Below are positions 43,597 to 52,909 of a DNA stretch of 56,066 nucleotides, one piece after another. The translations under genes were made by a program, and so were the position numbers. The notes beneath the pieces are model-generated. The model made no database searches and was not told where the DNA came from. It saw only the letters and a list, made by a program, of their open reading frames with translations. Positions within the stretch are counted from its first letter, which is position 1, and the number at the start of each line of letters is the position of its first letter. The stretch covers positions 1 through 56,066 of the forward strand of contig JAIBBM010000028.1 in assembly GCA_019694685.1 (NCBI GenBank), given 5' to 3'. Source of the stretch: Leptospirales bacterium. GTDB lineage: Bacteria; Spirochaetota; Leptospiria; Leptospirales; Leptonemataceae.

Positions 43597-45138
43597 TTGA
43601 GCGCACTATTTAGAAGAAAGCCAATGTCAGAACTCCAGAAGGAGGCATTCGGCGGAGACCAGTCTCTTCACCGCGCCCTCGGTCCAGTCAACCTGATGCT
43701 CCTCGGAATTGGCGCTGTGATTGGTGCCGGGATTTTTGTTCTCACCGGAACGGCTGCCGCACACAACGCTGGCCCTGGAATCGTGCTCTCGTTTGTGATC
43801 GCCGGAACCGCATGCGGCCTCGCAGGTTTGTGCTACGCTGAGTTTGCATCCATGCTTCCGATTTCAGGAAGCGCTTACACGTATGCATACGCTACTCTGG
43901 GTGAACTGGTTGCCTGGATCATTGGCTGGGATTTGATTTTAGAGTACTCATTCGCATCTGCAACTGTGGCAATCGGCTGGTCCGGCTATGTAGTAAGTTT
44001 TCTAAACGATCTGGGAATTGTGATTCCACCGGAATTGACTCAACCACCTGGACGCATGCTCGTCTTGCTCAAAGGGAAGTGGGTGTTACTCAACGACGAT
44101 TTGATTCGCACTCTGCTCAACCTTCCTGCAGCGCAGGTGATCACTGCCAGTGAGATTCAACAGGCTCTCAGTGGAGTGCAACATGTGCACAGCATCATGA
44201 ATCTTCCCGCCATGCTTGTGATTGTGTTTGCAACTGTCATTCTGGTGATCGGGATTCGCGAATCGGCGCGGACCAATGCAGTCATTGTAGTACTAAAAGT
44301 GGCGGTCGTTTTGATCTTCGTCTGCGTGGGCGCGATGTACGTAAAGCCCGGGAACTGGAGTCCATTCATTCCGGAAAACACAGGAACCTGGGGCGAATTT
44401 GGATGGAGTGGTGTGTTTCGCGGAGCTGCTGTAATTTTCTTCGCATACATTGGATTTGATGCAGTGTCCACTGCCGCGCAGGAATCAAAGAATCCCCAGC
44501 GCGATATGCCCATTGGCATTCTGGGTTCTCTTGCCATTTGCACCATTCTCTATATCCTGGTCTCCGCAGTTCTTACTGGCCTGGTATCCTACAAACAGCT
44601 AAACGTTCCTGATCCAATCGCTGTGGGAATTGACGCGACCGGAATCACATGGCTTGCGCCTTTGATCAAGATTGCTGCCATCGCAGGTCTTACCTCTGTG
44701 ATCCTGGTCCTCCTTCTTGGCCAGCCTCGCATTTTCTACTCTATGAGCCGCGATGGCCTACTTCCTGAATGGTTTAGCAAAGTGCATCCAAAGTTCAAGA
44801 CTCCGTACATCACAACGATTGCAACAGGTGTTCTTGTCGCCGTAGGTGCAGGTCTCACTCCCATTGATGTAGTGGGGCACCTGGTGAGCATTGGAACGTT
44901 ATTCGCCTTTGTGATTGTGTGTGGCGCGGTTCTGGTTCTGCGAGTGCGTCATCCCGAAATCAAGCGCACATTCCGCGTTCCCTTTCTTCCTGCAGTCGCG
45001 GTGGGAGGAGCGCTCTTTTGCGGCTACCTGATGGCCAGCCTTCCCTGGGAGACCTGGGAACGTTTGATTATCTGGATGGTGATTGGATTTGTAGTTTATT
45101 TTCTATACGGCATTCGTAAGAGCAAACTGGCAAAATGA
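43597..45138 (+). CDS. cationic amino-acid transporter-type APC permease
   Basis: About 513 residues with 12-14 membrane helices. TM1 has LLGIGAVIGAGIFVLTG, the APC substrate-binding signature, and the region FAYIGFDAVSTAAQESKNP is the conserved TM6 and following loop of the CAT family. The TTG at 43597 gives MSALFRRKP, matching the usual start of CAT proteins, with GAGG upstream. Other starts are the ATGs at 43561 and 43624. A strong bidirectional terminator follows. The substrate is a cationic or other amino acid; it cannot be fixed here. Confidence 0.9.
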   Translation: MSALFRRKPMSELQKEAFGGDQSLHRALGPVNLMLLGIGAVIGAGIFVLTGTAAAHNAGPGIVLSFVIAGTACGLAGLCYAEFASMLPISGSAYTYAYATLGELVAWIIGWDLILEYSFASATVAIGWSGYVVSFLNDLGIVIPPELTQPPGRMLVLLKGKWVLLNDDLIRTLLNLPAAQVITASEIQQALSGVQHVHSIMNLPAMLVIVFATVILVIGIRESARTNAVIVVLKVAVVLIFVCVGAMYVKPGNWSPFIPENTGTWGEFGWSGVFRGAAVIFFAYIGFDAVSTAAQESKNPQRDMPIGILGSLAICTILYILVSAVLTGLVSYKQLNVPDPIAVGIDATGITWLAPLIKIAAIAGLTSVILVLLLGQPRIFYSMSRDGLLPEWFSKVHPKFKTPYITTIATGVLVAVGAGLTPIDVVGHLVSIGTLFAFVIVCGAVLVLRVRHPEIKRTFRVPFLPAVAVGGALFCGYLMASLPWETWERLIIWMVIGFVVYFLYGIRKSKLAK

Positions 45139-45144
45139 AAATAG

Positions 45145-45170
45145 ACCCGCCGGCCCTGGGCCGCGCGGGT
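45145..45170. terminator. strong bidirectional rho-independent terminator
   Basis: Two arms, ACCCGC-CGGCCC and GGGCCG-C-GCGGGT, pair with a one-base bulge and a very short loop, flanked by TTT on the plus strand and a T-rich stretch read from the minus strand. It lies between the convergent permease and saccharopine-dehydrogenase-like genes. Confidence 0.8.
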
Positions 45171-45220
45171 TTCCATGATCAAAGGATGGTGGAGACCGTT
45201 CCTATCGTCTCGCTTTTTTT

Positions 45221-46372
45221 CTAGGATTCAATTTCAAAAGTGAGTCCTGCGTATTTCACCAGGCGATCAATCAAAGGAGCCGCCATAATTCCACCTGGAG
45301 TGAACACTCCTCCAGGAGTTTTCAAATCCAGGAGAGTCAGAGTCGCTTCTGAAATCATTTTGCTTGTAGATCCATAGCCTGGATCGCGATCTCCTTTGAC
45401 TGCTGCCTGGATTCTCTTTCCGTCTGGATACTGTCCAATGAAGATGACATCATAGAAACCGCTTTCGCGCTCTTCCTTAGATGGACCTTCTCCTGGCTTC
45501 AGACCGCTTCCGGAGAACGCAGCTTTTGCAGCCGCGTCCACGAGGGCACGCCCCGCTTCGCCGATCGTAGTTAAGAGCATTTCGTCATACACGAAGTCTT
45601 TTCCATACGGATGTTTTAACAGGAAGTTCGTGCGATGAACGTTCTTCGTATTGATCGGCGCCATCATGAATGGAGCCGCCCACACTCCTGCTTCTGAATC
45701 GTACTCAGGAACGATTCCAGCCGGCTGTGCAGGTCCTTCAAAACCTGGAGTCAGAGCAAATGGATTTTTCAACAGTCCCAGAATGCCTGCGTCTTTGATC
45801 GATGCACGCAGAGTCGCCTTCATGCTGGCCATGGTTCCGCCGGAAGCTCCGCCCGCCATCTTGCGCACTCTTCCTTTGACTCTGGGTGCAGGGGATCCAA
45901 ACTTCGCAATGGCGGCTTGCTGCAAATACCATACGCCAAGATCAAATGGAATGGAATCAAATCCCGCTGAAAAAACAATGCGCGCTCCGCTCTTGATTGC
46001 GGCTGCTTCATGAGCGTCGATCATATGGCGCATCCACGCCGGTTCCCCGCATAAATCCAGATAATCGGTTCCACTTGCAGCACAGGCGGCCACAAGTTCT
46101 GAGCCATACAGCTGGTAAGGACCTACAGTTGTAAGAATGATCTTCGCGCGATCGCACATGGCGCTCAAAGAGGATGGATTGGATGCATCTGCTTCTATGA
46201 GAGATGTATCTTTTGGGGCGCCCACAAGGTCTCTGACTTCAGCCAGTTTGCCCTGGCTTCTTCCCGCCATGGCCCAGCCGCGAATGCCTCTTTGCACCAG
46301 ATACTCGGCCACGAGCCTGCCGGTGAAACCGCTTGCTCCGTACACTACAAAATCAAATTCCTTGTTGCTCAT
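45221..46372 (-). CDS. saccharopine dehydrogenase-like NAD(P)-dependent oxidoreductase
   Basis: 383 residues from an ATG at 46372 preceded by AAAGGTGG; a GTG six bases upstream is possible. N-terminal Rossmann motif GASGFTGRLVAEYL, then TTVGPYQLYGSELV, DYLDLCGEPAW and GFDSIPFDLGV, all standard in this family. Members include trans-acting enoyl reductases in mycobacterial lipid synthesis and eukaryotic SCCPDH. Actual saccharopine activity is unlikely. The gene lies divergent from the GMC oxidoreductase pair. Confidence 0.88.
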   Translation of the reverse strand: MSNKEFDFVVYGASGFTGRLVAEYLVQRGIRGWAMAGRSQGKLAEVRDLVGAPKDTSLIEADASNPSSLSAMCDRAKIILTTVGPYQLYGSELVAACAASGTDYLDLCGEPAWMRHMIDAHEAAAIKSGARIVFSAGFDSIPFDLGVWYLQQAAIAKFGSPAPRVKGRVRKMAGGASGGTMASMKATLRASIKDAGILGLLKNPFALTPGFEGPAQPAGIVPEYDSEAGVWAAPFMMAPINTKNVHRTNFLLKHPYGKDFVYDEMLLTTIGEAGRALVDAAAKAAFSGSGLKPGEGPSKEERESGFYDVIFIGQYPDGKRIQAAVKGDRDPGYGSTSKMISEATLTLLDLKTPGGVFTPGGIMAAPLIDRLVKYAGLTFEIES

Positions 46373-46465
46373 AACCACCTTTAGGCTCGGTCGAATAAAC
46401 TGTCAAAGTCGATTCTAACCTATGTTCGAGTTTGACGATTTTCGGGCCCGCCAGCAGAAACGACC

Positions 46466-46999
46466 ATGCATCCTCCCCAGCTCACGATGTCCCGGGCCGC
46501 TTTCTTGCGCGGTTCGATCAAGCTGTTTGCTCTTACATCTCTGACTATGTCAGGAGTAGACTGCGGCCCCTCCAGCATCCCTTCTCTGAAAGGAATCAGC
46601 GCACAGGAATATCGCAACATGAACGCGGTAGGTGAAGTGTTCCTTGCGGATTCACCTTTTCCTGATTTTGATCTGGGTCAGGCGCTCGACGACTATGTGT
46701 TCGGTCATCCTTCGCCTCTGGATACAAAGGACATTGTGCGCGAACTGGCAGGAGCTCCTTCTTCTTATCTGGCCGCCATCGTGCTGGATGGATCTATGAC
46801 TCCGCTGGTTAAACTATCTCGCGCGGACAGGGAAGCAAGAATGCTCGGCTGGAAGAAGTCGGACAACATCATGAAGAGAGGTCTTTATAATATACTGAGG
46901 CAAACAACGTTCTTTCTACTTTCATCCAGTCCGGCGCTTCCGCGTTACGCCGGTTATGCGATCCAGGGAGATCTGGTACCTTACGGAGGTGGAATGTGA
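46466..46999 (+). CDS. small exported partner of the GMC oxidoreductase (gluconate-dehydrogenase subunit 3-like position)
   Basis: 177 residues. The N-terminus MSRAAFLRGSIKLFALTSL (from the second Met at 46487) resembles a Tat-like SRxxFL leader with only one Arg, followed by MSGVDC, a possible atypical lipobox. The mature part is helical, without cysteines or known motifs. It overlaps the next gene by 4 bp, so the two products likely form a complex, as small subunits do with GMC dehydrogenases. I cannot confirm the family by eye. Confidence 0.65.
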   Translation: MHPPQLTMSRAAFLRGSIKLFALTSLTMSGVDCGPSSIPSLKGISAQEYRNMNAVGEVFLADSPFPDFDLGQALDDYVFGHPSPLDTKDIVRELAGAPSSYLAAIVLDGSMTPLVKLSRADREARMLGWKKSDNIMKRGLYNILRQTTFFLLSSSPALPRYAGYAIQGDLVPYGGGM

Positions 47000-48585
47000 A
47001 AAAGCAAATCATCACTCCAGCAGAACACAAAGACATCATCAAAGAATTTGATCTCGGGCGAAAGTGGAGTCTGAAAGCAGACGCAGTCGTCATAGGTTCT
47101 GGAGCGGGCGGTGCTGTGACCGCAGCAGAACTGGCGAAGAACGGTTGGAAGGTGGTCCTGATCGAAGAAGGGAGTTACTTTCATCCGGGAATTTTTTCAA
47201 ACGACGAATTTTTGTCTCAGGCAAGGCTCTATCGCGATGCAGGCTACGTGCTGACTGAAAACCAGACGGCAAGCATTGTGCAGGGCAGAACTCTGGGTGG
47301 ATCTACCACAGTCAACTGGCAGACTTCTCTGTATCCTCCATCGTATGTAACAGACGAATGGCGGGACAGGTTTGGACTTCCAGGTTACGGAAGAAAAGAA
47401 GAGATTTCTTCGTACGTAGAAGAGGTCCACAAAAGACTCAACGTTCACGAAGTCCCCACGAAATTGATCAACAGAAACAATGGAGTGCTCATGCGCGGTG
47501 GTCGCAAGCTTGGCCTCCATCCTGAAGTGCTCAAGAACAACAACAACGGTTGCAAAGGTCTTGGACGATGCGGTCTGGGCTGTCCGATCAACGCAAAGCA
47601 GTCCATGTTTTTGACCTACATTCCGGATGCGATTGCCGCGGGCGCCATTGTAGTGACCAACATGCGCGCTGTTAAAATCAGCGATGGCAAAACAAAACGA
47701 GTCACGGCAGAATTCACTCCAGATCCATACCAGGCTTCGCCTGAAGAGATCATCGAAGAGATGCAAATTGAAGCGCCGGTGGTGATTGTAAGCTGTGGCG
47801 CGCTCGAAGGTCCGGCACTTTTGCAGAGATCCGGTTTTGGAAATGAAATGGTTGGTAAAAATTTGAAACTCCATCCAACCTGCACGATCTTCGCACGCTT
47901 CAATTCCAAAATCGACATGTGGCACGGTCCACCGCAATCTGTAGTGATCAAGGATGGGCACAACCAGAAAGGAACTGGCTATGGTTTCTGGCTGGAGGTG
48001 GCGCCCTTCCGGCCAACTCTAACTTCTGCGATCATGCCTTTTTATGGAGCCAGACAGTTTAGAAATATTAAGGATTACACGAAGTTCAATGCGGGCATTG
48101 TTCTGGTTCGCGATGGAGCAGACGGAGCCACAAAGGGCAAAGTGGAATGGAGCTGGGGAAAAAGAAAAGTTCACTACGAAATCACGCGAACAGATGGAAC
48201 CAACATGCTTCTGGGCCTCAAGATGCTTGCGGAAGTCCAGGCGGCGGCGGGTGCAACAGAACTGATCTTTCCGTTCACGGACATGCTAGAAGAATTCAAG
48301 GTGGTGCCTGGTTCAAAGTTCGACTGGGTTCTTTCGCGGAGTTTTGAGCCTGGAGTTTTGCCCATTGGTTCTGCTCATCCGCACGGATCGATTCAGGCTT
48401 CCAGTGACCCAAAAACAGGAGCCATTGATCCGAATTTTGAGCTCTATGGACATAGAAACATCTTCGTGATGGACGCTTCCTGGATTCCAACCGGATTGTC
48501 TGTGAATCCGCAAATCACGACCATGAGTTCTGCGCTTCGTGCAGCTCGAAAGCTTGCTGGAGAAAAGTCGAAGCGTCTGGATTGA
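46996..48585 (+). CDS. GMC-family FAD-dependent oxidoreductase
   Basis: 529 residues from a GTG overlapping the upstream stop. The FAD-binding GxGxxG is VIGSGAGGAVTAAELA, followed by RTLGGSTTVNW, a Cys-rich NNNGCKGLGRCGLGC, and at the C-terminus IGSAHPHGS and VNPQITTMSSALRAA with the catalytic His. The GRCGLGC region suggests the long-chain alcohol oxidase or cholesterol-oxidase-like branch. No signal peptide of its own, so export may depend on the small partner if that is a Tat substrate. Electron acceptor unknown. Confidence 0.92.
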   Translation: MKKQIITPAEHKDIIKEFDLGRKWSLKADAVVIGSGAGGAVTAAELAKNGWKVVLIEEGSYFHPGIFSNDEFLSQARLYRDAGYVLTENQTASIVQGRTLGGSTTVNWQTSLYPPSYVTDEWRDRFGLPGYGRKEEISSYVEEVHKRLNVHEVPTKLINRNNGVLMRGGRKLGLHPEVLKNNNNGCKGLGRCGLGCPINAKQSMFLTYIPDAIAAGAIVVTNMRAVKISDGKTKRVTAEFTPDPYQASPEEIIEEMQIEAPVVIVSCGALEGPALLQRSGFGNEMVGKNLKLHPTCTIFARFNSKIDMWHGPPQSVVIKDGHNQKGTGYGFWLEVAPFRPTLTSAIMPFYGARQFRNIKDYTKFNAGIVLVRDGADGATKGKVEWSWGKRKVHYEITRTDGTNMLLGLKMLAEVQAAAGATELIFPFTDMLEEFKVVPGSKFDWVLSRSFEPGVLPIGSAHPHGSIQASSDPKTGAIDPNFELYGHRNIFVMDASWIPTGLSVNPQITTMSSALRAARKLAGEKSKRLD

Positions 48586-48594
48586 TCAGACGGA

Positions 48595-49164
48595 ATGAAT
48601 TACCTTGCACATATCTACCTGTCCGGAGAGGACGAGGATTTGATGATCGGCAATTTTATTGCAGATTCTGTGCGAGGCAATCAGCTCGCTGATTTTCCAG
48701 AAGGCGTTAGAAAAGGAATTGTTCTTCACCGTAAGATTGATTCTTATACGGATCGTCATCCGGTCGTGACAGAGAGCAAGAATCGCCTGCGCCCTGAGTT
48801 CGGGAAGTGGCCACCTGTGATTGTTGATGTTTTTTATGATCATTTTCTGGCCGCGGGCTGGGAAAAATATCATGCTGAGCCTCTGCCCGCGTACTCTAAA
48901 CGGGTATACAAAATACTAAAGAAAAGAAAGGAACTGCTTCCAGAACGAGTGCGTGGATTCTTGCCGTACATGATTTACGGAAACTGGTTGGTAGGGTACA
49001 GCAAACTCTCAGGAGTGGAGCAGGCGCTTCGAGGAATGTCCAGAAGATCCAGGTTCAATCCTGAGATGCATAAAGCAGTGGATGTCTTGAAAAAGCAATA
49101 CGAGGGGTTTCAGGATGAATTCGAAAGATTCTTCCTGGATCTCCAGGCTCACGTTGCCGAGTAA
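48595..49164 (+). CDS. acpH: acyl-carrier-protein phosphodiesterase (AcpH, DUF479)
   Basis: 189 residues. NYLAHIYLSG at the start, GNFIADSVRG, LHRKIDSYTDRHP and VIVDVFYDHFLA are the family hallmarks and supply the metal-binding residues. AcpH removes the 4'-phosphopantetheine arm from ACP. It starts 9 bp after the GMC gene. Its 3' end overlaps the DinB-like gene on the other strand by 16 bp. Confidence 0.94.
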   Translation: MNYLAHIYLSGEDEDLMIGNFIADSVRGNQLADFPEGVRKGIVLHRKIDSYTDRHPVVTESKNRLRPEFGKWPPVIVDVFYDHFLAAGWEKYHAEPLPAYSKRVYKILKKRKELLPERVRGFLPYMIYGNWLVGYSKLSGVEQALRGMSRRSRFNPEMHKAVDVLKKQYEGFQDEFERFFLDLQAHVAE

Positions 49165-49673
49165 ATCTGTTCTAACTTTCGATCCAGAAACCAGCAATGG
49201 TGTTCCAGGTGCCATGTATCATAGGCAAGGATCGTGTGCAGCGATTGTTCTCCTCTTTGTGGATGTTGACCCGTTCTGTCGAACTGTGCTTGTGAAAGAG
49301 TCCTCAGCCAGGCTCCGGTCCATTGTCGCACGCTTCGGATCAAATCCACAGAATCAGAAGCGGAAAGGGCAGAGTATAGACCCTTCGTGATGAATTCATT
49401 TTCGTCCCATGCTGCGAGCGCGGGTTTGTCTTCTCCGGCCACCCGTCTCATTCTATGGCTGAATGCAATTTCAGCATCTGCCAGGTGTCCGAGTAAGAGT
49501 CTACATGACCATTCCCCGGCGACCGAATCTTTTGCGAACGTGCGATCAAGCTGCACGTCCGTCAGTTGGAGCACTCGCGCATCTATTTTCGCATACCCAT
49601 GATTAAATGATTCCGTAAGTGCGGCGCTGGACAGGGCTGCAAATTCTTTGAGTTCCGGTTTGTGCTGATTCAT
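49149..49673 (-). CDS. DinB-like four-helix metalloprotein
   Basis: 174 residues. The DinB metal-binding histidines are visible: LLLGHLADAEIAFSHR and DTWHLEHHCWFL, with the spacing of the DinB/YfiT superfamily. The family includes damage-inducible proteins, thiol transferases and hydrolases; no specific role can be given. It overlaps acpH convergently and is 15 bp downstream of the next minus gene, so they may be co-transcribed. Confidence 0.85.
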   Translation of the reverse strand: MNQHKPELKEFAALSSAALTESFNHGYAKIDARVLQLTDVQLDRTFAKDSVAGEWSCRLLLGHLADAEIAFSHRMRRVAGEDKPALAAWDENEFITKGLYSALSASDSVDLIRSVRQWTGAWLRTLSQAQFDRTGQHPQRGEQSLHTILAYDTWHLEHHCWFLDRKLEQIYSAT

Positions 49674-49688
49674 CTATCGATTCCTTTC

Positions 49689-50321
49689 TCAGGTCTGCGC
49701 ATTTGCGAATGCGCTGTTCAGATACTCCCATTCGCGTCGCGATACTTCTTCCACGAATGATTCGAACAATTCTTTTGTGACCGGAAGAACTGCATAGTAT
49801 CCTTCCTCCACAGTTTTGAACAGAGGATAAATGCCCAGCATCTTAGTCATGAACCTTGCAGGCTTCATGATGTATGCATTGATGGGCCGATGTGCGAGCT
49901 GATAAAATGATTCCATGTTTGCCAGTACAAGTTCGAGGTGCCTTCGCCGTTTTTCTGGAGAACTGGAAGAGCAGTACAAATCTCTATATTCATTCACGGA
50001 CAATCTGTGTTCTGCGCCATGGCGATCGATCAGCAGTCTGGCCAGATCTGCGTCGAGTTCCTCTGTGAGTTCGTTGAGTTCCATCAGATGCTCTATGTTC
50101 GCACGAGTTTCTTCTTTGACCAGGTGCTTGACTGTCTGGAATGTAGTGAGTGCAAGACGCTTCCATTCTCGGTCGCTTTCCAGGCCATAGATCCTGTCGA
50201 AGAAATATTCGACCATCGCATGCGTCTCTTCGCGCTTGAAGTAGTCTGCGTAGAAGTGGTGGAACCTTTCTATTTGAACTCGGATGATTTCAGCCTGCGC
50301 CTTCTCCAGATCGGACTGCAT
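49689..50321 (-). CDS. conserved all-helical protein (FFLEE-like), unknown function
   Basis: 210 residues, helical throughout, no signal or membrane helix. The early phrase AMVEYFFDRIYGLESDREW resembles FFxxxxYG motifs of a proteobacterial domain of unknown function, which I recall only by pattern. It starts divergently from the transketolase subunit and lies upstream of the DinB-like gene. Confidence 0.65.
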   Translation of the reverse strand: MQSDLEKAQAEIIRVQIERFHHFYADYFKREETHAMVEYFFDRIYGLESDREWKRLALTTFQTVKHLVKEETRANIEHLMELNELTEELDADLARLLIDRHGAEHRLSVNEYRDLYCSSSSPEKRRRHLELVLANMESFYQLAHRPINAYIMKPARFMTKMLGIYPLFKTVEEGYYAVLPVTKELFESFVEEVSRREWEYLNSAFANAQT

Positions 50322-50429
50322 GCCTGCAAAACTGGCAGGTAGCGCGAGCCTGTCATGCCTCTTTCGAGGGCATACTTGAGGTTGGCGAAATCGTTTACAG
50401 GCTAACGGCCCAGGATTTTCAGTCTAATC

Positions 50430-51269
50430 ATGGTTTCGGATCAGCAGATTGCAGAGCAGGCAGTCAAAATTCGCAGATTGATTGTGCGCATGGTTCATGC
50501 GGCCAAATGCGGGCATCCAGGTGGGCCCCTGGGAATGGCGGATATTTTCGCCTCACTCTATTTTGATCCAGAAATCTTCCGTCACAATCCAAAGCGCACG
50601 GACTGGCCGGATCGCGATCGTTTGATTCTTTCCAATGGTCACACATGTGCCGTTCGCTATGCGGCCATGTGCGCGTCCGGCTATTTCACGGAAAAAGAAG
50701 TCATGACTTTTCGCAAGCTCGGCTCTCCTTTCCAGGGCCATCCATCTACCAAGTTTCTGCCGGCCATGGAGAATTCCTCTGGCTCTCTTGGCCAGGGACT
50801 TTCGACGGCGGTGGGTCTTGCCCTGGGTCGGCGTGTTCAAAAAAAGAACTACAATGTATTCGTCTGCATTTCGGACGGAGAATGCGGAGAAGGTATGACC
50901 TGGGAAGCGGCCACGGCTGCCGTGCATCATCGCGCTCCTGTGATTGCGTTTATGGACTACAACGGCATCCAGATTGACGGATTCACTCGCGACGTCTGCG
51001 ACCTGGGCGATCTGGAAAAGAAGTTTGGTTCTTTTGGCTGGCAGGTAGAAACAAGAAACGGGCACAGCATCCCTGAGATTCGTGAGGCACTTGGCTCTGC
51101 TGCAGAGCGTCTGCGGAAGAATCCAAACGTTGGTCCTCAAATGGTTCTTTTCAAAACGGTTCTGGGCAAAGGCGTTTCCTATATGGAGAACGTGCCAGGC
51201 TGGCATGGTAAGTCACCCAACGACGAAGAGTTCAAACGTGCCATGCGAGATCTAGGCGTCGCCGTCTAA
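50430..51269 (+). CDS. transketolase, N-terminal (TPP-binding) subunit
   Basis: 279 residues, a stand-alone N-terminal half. [28 protein letters not shown] and [13 protein letters not shown] with DYNGIQIDG are the conserved TPP and Mg contacts. Split transketolases need the C-terminal half with the pyrimidine-binding and C domains, usually the next gene. Here the next gene is glycerate kinase on the opposite strand, and no second half occurs in the window. Active enzyme would shuttle two-carbon units between sugar phosphates. Confidence 0.93.
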   Translation: MVSDQQIAEQAVKIRRLIVRMVHAAKCGHPGGPLGMADIFASLYFDPEIFRHNPKRTDWPDRDRLILSNGHTCAVRYAAMCASGYFTEKEVMTFRKLGSPFQGHPSTKFLPAMENSSGSLGQGLSTAVGLALGRRVQKKNYNVFVCISDGECGEGMTWEAATAAVHHRAPVIAFMDYNGIQIDGFTRDVCDLGDLEKKFGSFGWQVETRNGHSIPEIREALGSAAERLRKNPNVGPQMVLFKTVLGKGVSYMENVPGWHGKSPNDEEFKRAMRDLGVAV

Positions 51270-51271
51270 CG

Positions 51272-52414
51272 TTAGGAATCCGTGCCGGTTCTTGTGCGGA
51301 TTTGCTCGCACACTTTGCGTGCTGTGTCTTCTATAAGTTCAGATGCTCTTCGCATGGATTCTGCGCGACTGATGTTTGGACCGGCAATCTGAAAGACATT
51401 CTCCGCGTCGCCTTCTACTGAACCTGCCAGAACAAAGCATTCTTTTTTGTGCGCGCGCGCCAGTTTCAGTATCTCAGATGGCCCTTTTCCTTCTTCCGAT
51501 TGTGAATCGAATTTGCCTTCTCCCGTGAAAACGTAGTCGCTTTGCTTTATGGCGCGTTCCACGCCAAGCAATTCTGAAATCATCTGGAAGCCAGGAGTCA
51601 GTCGCGCCCCAACGGCAAGAAGCGCGGCTGCTGTTCCTCCGGCTGCGCCCGATCCAGGCGTGTGAATCAAAGATCGATTGCATTCTTTCTCAAGCAATCT
51701 GCCAGTTTTCTCGAGGAGCTTATCCAGGTGTTCTAGATCTTCTATGCGCGCGCCTTTTTGAGGTCCAAACACAAAAGATGCTCCTGTTTTTCCGGTAAGA
51801 GGACTCTGTACATCGCACATAACCAGTAGTTTCACGCTCGCATTCGGTCCGAGCCGATCGTCCAGAGTAGAAAGATCCATTGCCGTCAGGTGTTCGAGAC
51901 CAGACGGACCCGGTCCGATGGACTGGCCGTGTGAATCCAGAAGCTTCGCGCCCAGTTCCTGAAGCAAGCCTGCTCCGCAATCATTCGTCGCACTCCCACC
52001 CAGACCGATGAGGATTTGCACGGCTCCCGCGTCCAGGGCAGCGCGGATGAGTTCACCTGTACCGGCAGAAGAAGATCGCATAACGTCTCTTTCTTCTTCT
52101 GTAACGAGTGCAAGACCGGATGCGAGCGCCATCTCTACGATCGCTGTCCTTACTTTGTTTAGCGTTCCAATCACGAATTGTGAATCGCGCATTCTACCGA
52201 GTGGATCTTTGACAGTCACATGCTCGATCTTTGCGTCTGGCATTGCAGTCGATAGTGCTTTTGCGGTTCCGTCTCCGCCGTCCGCGATGGGGATGCATTC
52301 TACGACTGCATCCGGAAATACTCGTAAAATACCGCGCTTCATGGCCAGAGCTGCATCTACCGCCGGGATGCTTTCTTTAAATGCATTGGGTGCGCATAGA
52401 AATCGAATCGCCAT
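51272..52414 (-). CDS. glycerate kinase, GarK/GlxK type
   Basis: 380 residues. The start FLCAPNAFKESIPAVDAALAM, the PIADGGDGTAKAL region and LIGLGGSATNDCGAGLL are characteristic of the bacterial glycerate 2-kinase family. It phosphorylates D-glycerate from glyoxylate or serine breakdown to 2-phosphoglycerate. It faces the transketolase gene tail to tail with 2 bp between. It may follow the small zinc-ribbon gene upstream (24 bp) as an operon. Confidence 0.93.
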   Translation of the reverse strand: MAIRFLCAPNAFKESIPAVDAALAMKRGILRVFPDAVVECIPIADGGDGTAKALSTAMPDAKIEHVTVKDPLGRMRDSQFVIGTLNKVRTAIVEMALASGLALVTEEERDVMRSSSAGTGELIRAALDAGAVQILIGLGGSATNDCGAGLLQELGAKLLDSHGQSIGPGPSGLEHLTAMDLSTLDDRLGPNASVKLLVMCDVQSPLTGKTGASFVFGPQKGARIEDLEHLDKLLEKTGRLLEKECNRSLIHTPGSGAAGGTAAALLAVGARLTPGFQMISELLGVERAIKQSDYVFTGEGKFDSQSEEGKGPSEILKLARAHKKECFVLAGSVEGDAENVFQIAGPNISRAESMRRASELIEDTARKVCEQIRTRTGTDS

Positions 52415-52438
52415 TATTATTCAGTACTACGTATGAAT

Positions 52439-52831
52439 TTAGAATCCCTGGGGATAGCAGGTTTTGCAGCCGCGAATGGCCAGCTTGCGTTTGTCTACCC
52501 TTGGATCCGAAATGGCAAGGATGAGCTGGTCTACGGGCAGGTTTGCTTTGCAGACCGGGCACGTTCGTTTTCTGGTCGATTTTTCTCCAAGGCAGTACGG
52601 GCAGCCCTTGATCCGGGTTTGTATTTCGACGTTTCCAATTTCTACCACAGACGAGCGGATTTTTTCGCCCTTTCTCAGTCCAGCCGCGCAGATCGGGCAG
52701 TAGCCGCGAATTGGATCGGATGGAGTGGTGTCGATTCCGTAGTCGCGCAGGTTGAAAAGCATCCAGATGAGTCCGCCAATGAGGACTGCGGCCAGCAGGA
52801 ATAACAGAGCGAACCCGAGATCCATGCTCAT
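52439..52831 (-). CDS. membrane-anchored protein with four CxxC zinc-ribbon motifs
   Basis: 130 residues. A single N-terminal membrane helix (LGFALLFLLAAVLIGGLIWML) is followed by a cytosolic part with CPIC, CPYC, CPVC and CKTC, enough for two zinc sites. Nothing else is recognisable. It lies between trpS (divergent) and the glycerate kinase gene. The CxxC pairs suggest a structural zinc ribbon rather than a redox enzyme. Confidence 0.8.
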   Translation of the reverse strand: MSMDLGFALLFLLAAVLIGGLIWMLFNLRDYGIDTTPSDPIRGYCPICAAGLRKGEKIRSSVVEIGNVEIQTRIKGCPYCLGEKSTRKRTCPVCKANLPVDQLILAISDPRVDKRKLAIRGCKTCYPQGF

Positions 52832-52909
52832 CGACTAATTTCTCTGCCCTGTGTGCAAAGCACATTTGCAAAATGCTTTTCGCCCTGTCTGGTCGCGCGA
52901 ATTCGGATC

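Noticed and set aside
47197..47961. 254-codon antisense open frame
   Set aside because: It is a shadow of the GMC oxidoreductase gene, with arginine- and histidine-rich nonsense-like composition.
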